A stretch of 64,000 nucleotides of DNA, from NCBI RefSeq assembly GCF_010731115.1, contig NZ_AP022616.1, positions 4,526,001-4,590,000 of the forward strand. The letters run 5' to 3'. The stretch is from Mycolicibacterium phocaicum. Its GTDB lineage: Bacteria; Actinomycetota; Actinomycetes; Mycobacteriales; Mycobacteriaceae. Below are positions 56,812-64,000 of this stretch, piece by piece. Made by a program: the position numbers and the translations under genes. The stretch's first letter is position 1. The number at the start of each line of letters is the position of its first letter. The notes below the pieces were generated by a model. The model worked only from the letters and a program-made list of their open reading frames with translations. It ran no database searches and was not told the origin of the DNA.

Positions 56812-57965
56812 CAGCTGGACTGCTCTGCGGATTCCTTGGCCTCGGCCTGCAAGCGCAGGTTTTCGGCCACCTCGCCCTGCCACTTCTCGTTGGCGACCGT
56901 GGTGTCGATCTCTAGCTCGAAGCGGTCGGTCATGTCCGGGGTGATGTCGGCGACGTCGACGTAGAACTGCTGGTACCAACGGCGCATCTGGTACACCGCG
57001 CCGTCTTCCTCGACCAGCAGCGGGTTGTCGATGCGGGTCTTGTGCTTCCAGATTTCGACGTCCTGCAGGAAGCCCTTGCTGACACCGTCGGTCATGGCGT
57101 TGGCGAGCTTCTGGGTGGTCTTCTCGTCCATGCCCTTGGGCTTTTCGACGATGACGCCCCACTGCAGCACGAACGCGTCCTGGCTGACCGGGTAGTGGCA
57201 GTTGATCAGGATCGACTCGGCCTTGTAGCCGCTGTAGTTGTTGTGCAGCCAGTTGATCATGAACGACGGCCCGAAGTACGAGGCCTCCGAGTCGAGGTGC
57301 GCCTCGCCGTACTGGGTGCCCATGCCACCGATGTCCGGCCGGCCCACGTTGTGCAGGTACTGGCTGGCGATGTGGCCCTCGAAGACGTTCTTGAAGTACG
57401 TCGGCAGGCCGTAGTGGATGTAGAAGAAGTGCGCCATGTCGGTGACGTTGTCGATGATCTCGCGGCAGTTGCTGCCCTCGATCAGCATCGAGTTCCACTG
57501 CCAGTCGGTCCACTCGTCGCTGGCGGCCTCGGGGATTTCCGGGATCCGCACGTCGTCGGTGGGGGCGTTGCCCTCGTGGTCGTGCCAGACGAAGAGGAGG
57601 CCGCCCCGGACGTCGGTGTGCCAGGCGCGGGTGCGGGCCAGCCGCGGCGTGCGCTTGGCGTAGGGCACCAGCTGGCACTTGCCGTCGCCGCCCCAGCGCC
57701 AGTCGTGGAACGGGCATGCGACCGCGTCACCCTTGATGGTGCCCTGCGACAGATCCCCGCCCATGTGGCGGCAGTAGCCGTCCAGAATCTTCAGGTCGCC
57801 CTGCGAGTCTGCGAACACCACCAATTTGGTGCCGAACGCCTCGAACGAGTGCGGCTTGCCGTCCAGGAAGTTCTTCACAGGACCCACGCAGTGCCATCCA
57901 CGGGCAAAGCGGTCCGGCAGCGCGCCGGTATCGATCTCGCGAACCCCCGCGGTTTCGGTGCTCAC
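56811..57965 (-). CDS. kshA: 3-ketosteroid 9-alpha-hydroxylase oxygenase KshA
   Basis: A 384-residue Rieske oxygenase, ortholog of Rv3526. The [2Fe-2S] ligands are Cys65-x-His67 and Cys84-x2-His87. The mononuclear iron site includes His179 and His184 in DMAHFFYIH. It hydroxylates C9 of 3-ketosteroids using electrons from the reductase KshB, encoded elsewhere. GTG 57965 follows gggaggcc. The KstR box is 29 bp upstream. Confidence 0.95.
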   Translation of the reverse strand: MSTETAGVREIDTGALPDRFARGWHCVGPVKNFLDGKPHSFEAFGTKLVVFADSQGDLKILDGYCRHMGGDLSQGTIKGDAVACPFHDWRWGGDGKCQLVPYAKRTPRLARTRAWHTDVRGGLLFVWHDHEGNAPTDDVRIPEIPEAASDEWTDWQWNSMLIEGSNCREIIDNVTDMAHFFYIHYGLPTYFKNVFEGHIASQYLHNVGRPDIGGMGTQYGEAHLDSEASYFGPSFMINWLHNNYSGYKAESILINCHYPVSQDAFVLQWGVIVEKPKGMDEKTTQKLANAMTDGVSKGFLQDVEIWKHKTRIDNPLLVEEDGAVYQMRRWYQQFYVDVADITPDMTDRFELEIDTTVANEKWQGEVAENLRLQAEAKESAEQSS

Positions 57966-57993
57966 CTTGGCCTCCCAATCTGTGCCTAGTAAC

Positions 57994-58007
57994 TAGAACA
58001 CGTTACA
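57994..58007. promoter_or_regulatory. KstR operator upstream of kshA
   Basis: TAGAACACGTTACA fits TNNAACNNGTTNNA. It lies between kshA and the divergent carbonic anhydrase-like gene and may affect both. Confidence 0.92.
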
Positions 58008-58092
58008 GTTTTTTCTCGGTGCAGCGCAATGCAAGCGTCCCGACCTGCGGTATGTCGCGAGCGCGAGCGAAGCGACGGGGTAGGTTCTGACC

Positions 58093-58617
58093 ATGCCGCT
58101 CTACTCCTTCGAGGGCCGAAGCCCGGTCGTCGACCCCACGGCGTTCATCGCCCCCACCGCCGTGTTGATCGGCGATGTTCGCGTCGAGGCCGGGGCGTCG
58201 GTGTGGTTCAACGCGGTTCTGCGCGCCGATTACGCGCCGGTCGTCATCCGCAACGGGGCAAACGTGCAGGACGGGTCTGTGCTGCACGCCCCTCCCGGTA
58301 TCCCGGTGGACATCGGGCCCGGCGCGACCATCGCCCACCTGTGCGTCGTCCACGGCGCCCACGTCGGTGCCGAGGCGCTGATCGCGAACAACAGCACGAT
58401 TCTCGATGGCGCGGTGATCGGCCGGCGCACGCTCGTCGCAGCCCATTCGCTGGTGGTCGCCGGGACCAAGATCCCCGATGAGGTTCTGGTCGTGGGGTCG
58501 CCCGCCAAGATCCGCGGCCCCATCTCCGGAACCGGCGCCGAGACGTGGATCAACACCAATCCGCAGGCCTACCGGGAACTGGCCGAGCGCTACCTGACCG
58601 GCCTGGAAGAGCTGTAG
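58093..58617 (+). CDS. Gamma-class carbonic anhydrase-like protein (Rv3525c-like)
   Basis: A 174-residue left-handed beta-helix protein built of hexapeptide repeats. Candidate Zn/Fe ligands are His65, His82 and His87, with His90 near. A C-terminal helix packs on the helix barrel. It matches Rv3525c by position and length. It could hydrate CO2, or be a catalytically altered relative. Why it is kept beside kshA is not known. Confidence 0.88.
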   Translation: MPLYSFEGRSPVVDPTAFIAPTAVLIGDVRVEAGASVWFNAVLRADYAPVVIRNGANVQDGSVLHAPPGIPVDIGPGATIAHLCVVHGAHVGAEALIANNSTILDGAVIGRRTLVAAHSLVVAGTKIPDEVLVVGSPAKIRGPISGTGAETWINTNPQAYRELAERYLTGLEEL

Positions 58618-58673
58618 CCCCGGATTTCGCCGAAATCTGACATTCCGGCCGAGCTTCGGCCGAGACTGGGCGC

Positions 58674-59198
58674 ATGAAGCTGCCGCTCATCGCCCTGACC
58701 GGTGCAGTCGTGGTGCTCACGGCGCCGTTCGCACAGGCCGCGCCGCCACCCAACTTTCCCGACCTCGCGGGCTTCAGCATCGTCACGTCGACCCATCTGG
58801 CGACCTACCAGCGCACTGATCAGCAGGTGGTGAAGTTCTCGACACCCGACGGGCTGGCGTGCCTCGTCAGCGCGCTGGGCGGGGTGGCGCCGACCGTGCG
58901 GTGCTACGGCCCGGTGCCGGGGACGACGGGTCTGGCCGTCACTGCCGACCCCAACGCCAAGGCGCCCCGCGATTTCGGGGTCGCGCAGGTGCACGCGGCC
59001 AACGAGGGCACGATCAGCAACTACCGCGGCGACTATCCGACCGATCTCGCCGGTGCACCGCTACTGGCGCCGGGCGAGAAGGTGACTCTGACGACGATGA
59101 CGTGCGGTGTGGTTGCCGGCAGCGTCACCGCATGCATCGACACCACCGACGGCGGCCACGGCTTCGTGCTGCAGCCGTCGGGGTCCTGGACTTTCTGA
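58674..59198 (+). CDS. Secreted mycobacterial protein of unknown function
   Basis: A 174-residue protein with a signal peptide cleaved near AQA-AP. The mature part is a beta-rich domain with four Cys (LACLVS, VRCYG, TMTCGVV, ACIDTT), likely two disulphides. No family function is recognised. It starts 56 bp after the carbonic anhydrase-like gene. A 23-bp-arm palindrome follows its stop. Confidence 0.75.
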   Translation: MKLPLIALTGAVVVLTAPFAQAAPPPNFPDLAGFSIVTSTHLATYQRTDQQVVKFSTPDGLACLVSALGGVAPTVRCYGPVPGTTGLAVTADPNAKAPRDFGVAQVHAANEGTISNYRGDYPTDLAGAPLLAPGEKVTLTTMTCGVVAGSVTACIDTTDGGHGFVLQPSGSWTF

Positions 59199-59202
59199 CC
59201 GG

Positions 59203-59251
59203 GATTTGTGCACGAAAATCCGCGGTGGCCGCGGATTTTCGTGCACAAATC
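59203..59251. repeat. Perfect 23-bp-arm palindrome
   Basis: Left arm 59203-59225 and right arm 59229-59251 are exact complements around a TGG loop; the core reads TGTGCACGAAAATCCGC. It lies between convergent genes and includes part of the minus-strand stop codon. It probably acts as a two-way terminator, and is the clearest member of the palindrome set at 4708, 43675 and 52033. Confidence 0.9.
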
Positions 59252-59651
59252 ACGAAGTGCGCGGCGCTTCCCAGAACGCGCGCAGCGCCACCAGCTGCCC
59301 GGCTTCGTTGGCGCGGTAGGTGAAGACGCCATGGGTGGTGAAGTCGTGCCCGCCGATGGTGGTCACGATGTTGCCGACGTTGGCCTCCTCGTCGCCGCAC
59401 TGGTAGGTGGTCTCGAAGTTGAACACGAGACTGTCGGTGGGGGCGATCGCCTTGTCCCAGAAGCCCGAAATGGCTTCCTTGCCTCGGTGCCCCTTGCCCT
59501 CGGGATCCAGGAACGACGGCCCGATCGGGTCCTGCACGATGGCGTCGTCGGCGAAGTTGGCCAGCCAGGCGTCCTTGTCGCGGGCGGCAACGGCATCGCG
59601 GGAACGCTTGCCGGCCAGGTGCGCGGGATGATTCGGATCGGAAACTGTCAT
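59250..59651 (-). CDS. Ketosteroid isomerase-like (SnoaL/NTF2-fold) protein
   Basis: A 133-residue NTF2-fold protein. The start (RSRDAVAARDKDAWLANFADDA) and the DPIGPSFLDPEG segment match mycobacterial steroid delta-isomerase-like proteins. A steroid substrate is likely from context but not proven. A 26-residue gene-like stretch without a start codon lies just ahead of it and its stop is 1 nt from this ATG. Confidence 0.85.
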   Translation of the reverse strand: MTVSDPNHPAHLAGKRSRDAVAARDKDAWLANFADDAIVQDPIGPSFLDPEGKGHRGKEAISGFWDKAIAPTDSLVFNFETTYQCGDEEANVGNIVTTIGGHDFTTHGVFTYRANEAGQLVALRAFWEAPRTS

Positions 59652-59652
59652 G

Positions 59653-59751
59653 TCAGTCCTGCCAGCCGGAGTGGATGTGGATGTCGGCGTACCGCTTCAG
59701 TGAATCTTTCTTCTTTTCGATGAGGGCGTCAAAGGTCGCGCCGGACCCGAC
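59653..59751 (-). pseudogene. Gene-like remnant without start codon, upstream of the isomerase-like gene
   Basis: Reading on the minus strand this gives a 32-codon open stretch that ends FDALIEKKKDSLKRYAD, then IHIHSGWQD and stop. The composition looks like a true C-terminus, but no ATG, GTG or TTG is present. Its 5' part coincides with the ltp3 terminator hairpin. It is probably the tail of a deleted gene once coupled to the isomerase. Confidence 0.45.
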
Positions 59752-59777
59752 CTACTTCGGTCGGGACCGGCGCGACC
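59734..59777 (-). terminator. Hairpin after ltp3
   Basis: Arms GGTCGCGCCGG and CCCGACC pair with their complements around a 6-nt loop, giving an 18-bp stem with one A-A mismatch. TTT follows on the minus strand. It ends the DUF35-ltp4-ltp3 operon. Confidence 0.88.
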
Positions 59778-59799
59778 CTCACGGCGTACGCCCAGGCAA

Positions 59800-60971
<1,172 letters not shown>

Positions 60972-60972
<1 letters not shown>

Positions 60973-62036
60973 TAGTTCTTACCCTCCAGGACGGCAATCA
61001 GATTCTGTTGCAGCGCAGGACCACTCGTGGCATGAGCCAGCACGCGGCCCGCAGTGCCGTTGAAGATGTGTTCGGCGGCGAAGCCGATGCGCTCCAGACC
61101 CGCCGAGAACATCGGGTTGGCGGCCAGCGCGCCACCGGACGGGTTGATCTTCGTCGACTCACCAAGTCCGATGGCCTCTTTGAGGATCAGCTGCTGGTGG
61201 CTGAACGGCGCGTGCAGCTCGGCGATGTCGATCGAACCGGCGTCGCCGCCGGTGGCGACCTGCGCCGAGGCGGCGGTCGAGGGCGACGTCGTCAGGTCGC
61301 GGGCACCCAGGATCGGGGTCTCGATGCGGTGCTCGAAACCGGTGATCCAGGCCGGGTTTTCCCGCAGTTCCCGGGCCTTGTCGGCCGACGCCAGCACGAT
61401 GGCGGCGGCACCGTCGGTGATCGGGGCGATGTCGTGGCGGCGCAGCGGGTCGGCGAAGAACGGCCGCGACAACAGGTCGTCGATGCTGCCGGTGACCTCT
61501 TCGCGGTCGGTGCGGCCGCCGGCGGCGAACGCGTCGAGCGCCACCTGAGCCATCTGCTCGGCGGTCCACTTGCCGGCGTCCAGACCGAAGCGGGCCTGCA
61601 GACCCGCCATCGACACGGCGTCCGGCCACAGCGGCGCGACGGTGTACGGGTCGGTCTGCAGGGCGAGCACCCGGCGCAGGGTGCCGGCGCTGCCCTTGCC
61701 GAAGCCGTAGACCAGCGCGGTATCGACCTCGCCCGTCAGGATCTTGATGTAGGCCTCGTACAGCGCCCAGGCCGCGTCCATCTCGACGTGCGATTCGTTG
61801 ATCGGCGGGATGGCGCCGATCGAGTCGATCGCCGAGATGAAGGAAAATGCCCGGCCGGCAAGGTAATCCGACGAACCGGAGCACCAGAAGCCGATGTCGG
61901 TCTGCTTCAGGCCCAACTCGGTGTACAGCTTCTGGAAGCACGGCATCAGCATCTCGACGCCGTTGGTGGTGCCGTCAGTGCGGCGCACATGCGGGGCATG
62001 CGCGAACCCGACGACCGCTACGTCACTGGAAGTCAT
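60972..62036 (-). CDS. ltp4: Thiolase-like lipid-transfer protein Ltp4
   Basis: A 354-residue thiolase-superfamily protein, the same length as Rv3522. The C-terminal NPSGGALAANPMFSAG stretch and DIAELHAPFSHQQL are visible. Ltp3 and Ltp4 likely form a heteromer assisted by the upstream DUF35 protein. Related actinobacterial proteins cleave C24-branched sterol side chains; that role is an inference here. ATG 62036 fits the known family length; an upstream extension is not supported. Confidence 0.92.
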
Positions 62037-62050
62037 TGTTGCAGTTCCTT

Positions 62051-63052
62051 TTACAGGTGGTGCTTGTACGAGTCGTAGTCGGCGTCGGGTTCGCCGGACG
62101 GTTTGAAGTGCGAGATGTTGTCGATGCCCAGGCCCCACTCCTCGCGGGGCTTCCACACCGCCTCGACCCGCATGCCCATCCGGACGTCGGCCGCGTCGAT
62201 CTCGGTGACCAGGTGCAGGAACGGGATGTCGGCGCCGTCGAGCAGCACGTAGGCGGCCACATACGGCGGTTTGATGCGCTGGCCGGCGAACGGGATGTTG
62301 ATGATCGCGAAGGTGGTGACGGTGCCGCGATCGACCAGCTCGACGAATTCGTCGAGTTCCAGGCCGGTGGCCGGGTCGGCCTCCTTCGGCGGGAACAGCA
62401 CCGGGCCGGGCTTGCCGTCGCGGCCCACCTTGGTGCGGCCGCCGAGCAGCTTGCCCTCCTGCAGACCACGCAGGAAGGTGCTCTCGGGAAGTGAAGCGGT
62501 GTGCTGGATTTCGATGGACGACGGCACGACCAGCATGGTCACCGGGTCGCGGTCATCAGCCGGCAACGGCTCGACAGCATCTTCGCCAGGCACGAAGTAG
62601 GCGATGTCGGTGATGGCGCCGACGGGTTCGTCGACCCAGTGCGCACGGACACGGTCACCGGCCTTCAGTGAACCCTCAGGGGCGTCGACGGCGTGCAGCA
62701 GCGGAGTGTCGGCGCCGTCGAGCTTGATCAGCGCCCAGGCGAACGGCTTCTGCAGGGGCTGGCCCTCCAGGGGCTCGGGCTGCCAGGTCCACGACACCAC
62801 GGTGCCGACGCTGGAGACCGGAACCACCTCGGTCAGGGCCTCGTACGTGACAGGGTCATACTCGGCGGGAGGTACGTGTACCCGGCCGTCTGAACCGCGG
62901 GTGCCGACGATGCGTCGGCCGCGCAGCGCGGTGAAGAACTGACTCAGGACCGGACCGACTGAACGGGTGTAGTCGAATGACAGTTTCAGCGGAGCCGAAA
63001 GGGGCGGCTCATGGCCTGCCATCTGGGCTGGGCTGCTTTGGCTAACGCTCAC
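62051..63052 (-). CDS. Tandem DUF35 OB-fold protein (Rv3521-like)
   Basis: A protein of up to 333 residues with two DUF35-type OB-fold halves. The first shows GRRIVGTRGSDGRVHVPP and the second AYVLLDGADIPFLH. DUF35 domains serve as docking partners for thiolase-like enzymes such as Ltp2. Here the partner is probably Ltp3/Ltp4, encoded directly downstream. The start is uncertain: GTG 63052 lies 10 nt from the KstR box and may be leaderless; ATG 63022 is the alternative. Confidence 0.88.
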   Translation of the reverse strand: MSVSQSSPAQMAGHEPPLSAPLKLSFDYTRSVGPVLSQFFTALRGRRIVGTRGSDGRVHVPPAEYDPVTYEALTEVVPVSSVGTVVSWTWQPEPLEGQPLQKPFAWALIKLDGADTPLLHAVDAPEGSLKAGDRVRAHWVDEPVGAITDIAYFVPGEDAVEPLPADDRDPVTMLVVPSSIEIQHTASLPESTFLRGLQEGKLLGGRTKVGRDGKPGPVLFPPKEADPATGLELDEFVELVDRGTVTTFAIINIPFAGQRIKPPYVAAYVLLDGADIPFLHLVTEIDAADVRMGMRVEAVWKPREEWGLGIDNISHFKPSGEPDADYDSYKHHL

Positions 63053-63061
63053 GGCATCGAG

Positions 63062-63075
63062 TAGAACAGGTTCTA
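63062..63075. promoter_or_regulatory. KstR operator between the DUF35 gene and the LLM gene
   Basis: TAGAACAGGTTCTA is a near-perfect palindrome fitting TNNAACNNGTTNNA. It serves the DUF35-ltp4-ltp3 operon and the divergent LLM gene. Confidence 0.9.
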
Positions 63076-63110
63076 ACAATCGTGGCAAGCACGTTCGGAA
63101 AGGCGGCCCC

Positions 63111-64000
63111 ATGAAACTCGGTTTGCAGCTCGGATACTGGGGCGCCAAGCCGCCCACCGATCACGCGACGCTCGTCGCCGCGGCGGAAGAAGCGGGGTTC
63201 GACACCGTCTTCACCGCGGAGGCCTGGGGCTCGGATGCCTACACCCCGCTGGCCTGGTGGGGCCGGGAAACCACGCGGATGCGCCTGGGTACGTCGGTCA
63301 TTCAGATGTCGGCCCGCACGCCCACGGCGTGCGCCATGGCAGCGCTGACGCTCGACCACCTGTCGGGTGGCCGCCACATCCTGGGTCTGGGTGTGTCGGG
63401 TCCGCAGGTCGTCGAGGGCTGGTACGGGCAGAAGTTCCCGAAGCCGCTGGCGCGCACCCGCGAGTACATCGACATCCTGCGCAAGGTCTGGGCCCGCGAA
63501 GCACCGGTCACCAGCGATGGCCCGCACTACCCCCTGCCGCTCTCGGGTGAGGGCACCACGGGTCTGGGCAAGCCGCTCAAGCCCATCACCCATCCGCTGC
63601 GTGCGGACATCCCGGTGATGCTGGGCGCCGAAGGCCCGAAGAACGTCGCGCTGGCCGCCGAGATCGCCGACGGGTGGTTGCCGATCTTCTACTCGCCGCG
63701 GATCTCCGGCATGTACAACGAATGGCTCGACGAGGGCTTCGCTCGCGCCGGCGCCCGCCGGACCCGCGAGACGTTCGAAATCTGTGCCACCGCGCAGATC
63801 ATCGTCACCGACGACCGGCCGATGGTCATGGAGATGATGAAGCCGCACCTGGCGCTCTACATGGGTGGCATGGGTTCGGAGGACACCAACTTCCACGCCG
63901 AGGTGTACCGCCGCATGGGCTACTCCGAGGTCGTCGACGACGTCACCAAGCTGTTCCGTAGCGACCGCAAGGACGAGGCGGCCAAGGTCATTCCCGACGA
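63111..64000 (+). CDS. LLM-class F420-dependent-type oxidoreductase (Rv3520c-like), cut by window end
   Basis: The first 296 codons of a luciferase-like monooxygenase family protein; the 3' end lies outside the window. Barrel strands are clear: MKLGLQLGYWGAKPP, GFDTVFTAEAWGSDAYTPL and HILGLGVSGPQVVEGWYG. It matches Rv3520c by position. F420 use is expected from the family. A ribosome site (ggaaagg) lies 8 nt before ATG 63111. It is under the KstR box at 63062. Confidence 0.92.
   Translation, partial: MKLGLQLGYWGAKPPTDHATLVAAAEEAGFDTVFTAEAWGSDAYTPLAWWGRETTRMRLGTSVIQMSARTPTACAMAALTLDHLSGGRHILGLGVSGPQVVEGWYGQKFPKPLARTREYIDILRKVWAREAPVTSDGPHYPLPLSGEGTTGLGKPLKPITHPLRADIPVMLGAEGPKNVALAAEIADGWLPIFYSPRISGMYNEWLDEGFARAGARRTRETFEICATAQIIVTDDRPMVMEMMKPHLALYMGGMGSEDTNFHAEVYRRMGYSEVVDDVTKLFRSDRKDEAAKVIPD

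Overview
This 64 kb, GC-rich window comes from a mycobacterium, most likely a fast-growing, environmental (Mycolicibacterium-type) species. The evidence is a complete run of KstR/KstR2-type cholesterol catabolism genes in the same relative order as the M. tuberculosis Rv3557c-Rv3520c locus. It also holds several F420-type enzymes, an MPT63-like antigen, a mycobacterial haemophore domain, WS/DGAT acyltransferases and ESX-type substrates. No rRNA, tRNA, CRISPR or phage genes were seen. The species call is an inference; no database was searched.

Layout. 0.15-4.7 kb: a two-component system (response regulator, histidine kinase) and a DUF4173 membrane protein. The kinase is split by a 1335-bp IS3-family element (1790-3124) with 27-bp imperfect inverted repeats and a perfect 3-bp GAT duplication; removing the element and one GAT restores a 340-codon kinase. 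4.8-6.6 kb: kstR2 and fadA6. 6.7-16.5 kb: an accessory block absent from this position in the M. tuberculosis order. It holds a lipoprotein, a QsdR-type regulator with a divergent SDR-WS/DGAT pair, a CDF transporter, a LysR regulator with a divergent molybdopterin oxidoreductase carrying an in-frame TAG, a FUSC-type membrane protein, and a small membrane protein coupled to an acyltransferase. 16.9-22.1 kb: ipdC-ipdB-ipdA-echA20 diverging from two SDR genes around one KstR2 box. 22.1-25.6 kb: an LLM enzyme, a secreted histidine phosphatase with a lysine-rich tail, a small secreted protein and ddn. 25.6-32.9 kb: fadA5 diverging from cyp125-chsE1-chsE2-chsH2-chsH1-ltp2 around a KstR box. 33-38.1 kb: accessory genes (DUF2339 protein, an ESX substrate pair, an MPT63-like protein with a Pro/Ala tail). 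38.3-43.7 kb: hsd4B-kstD diverging from hsaE-hsaG-hsaF. 43.7-53 kb: accessory genes (WS/DGAT, two SDRs, a DUF318/DUF1980 pair, an RqlH-type helicase, GNAT, haemophore, IclR). 53.2-64 kb: a DUF1214-SDR-sulfotransferase operon, kshA with a Cys-rich partner, a gamma-carbonic anhydrase, a ketosteroid-isomerase-like protein, ltp3-ltp4-DUF35 and an LLM enzyme cut by the window end.

How the genes work together. Cyp125 starts side-chain oxidation. FadA5, ChsE1/E2, ChsH1/H2 and Ltp2 remove the side chain to give androstenedione-type products plus acyl-CoAs. KstD and KshA open ring B. HsaE, HsaF and HsaG process the ring A fragment. IpdC, EchA20, IpdAB and FadA6 degrade the C/D-ring propionate (HIP). 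The sequence shows five KstR-type boxes (TNNAACNNGTTNNA) and two KstR2-type boxes (AnCAAGnnCTTGnT), all at the expected promoters.

The most noteworthy non-routine signals are the precise IS3 insertion, two compensating frameshifts inside its transposase, the amber codon in the oxidoreductase with a matching LysR box at each end of the module, twin IclR palindromes flanking a KstR box, an ESX substrate pair inside the cholesterol cluster, and a set of related intergenic palindromes.
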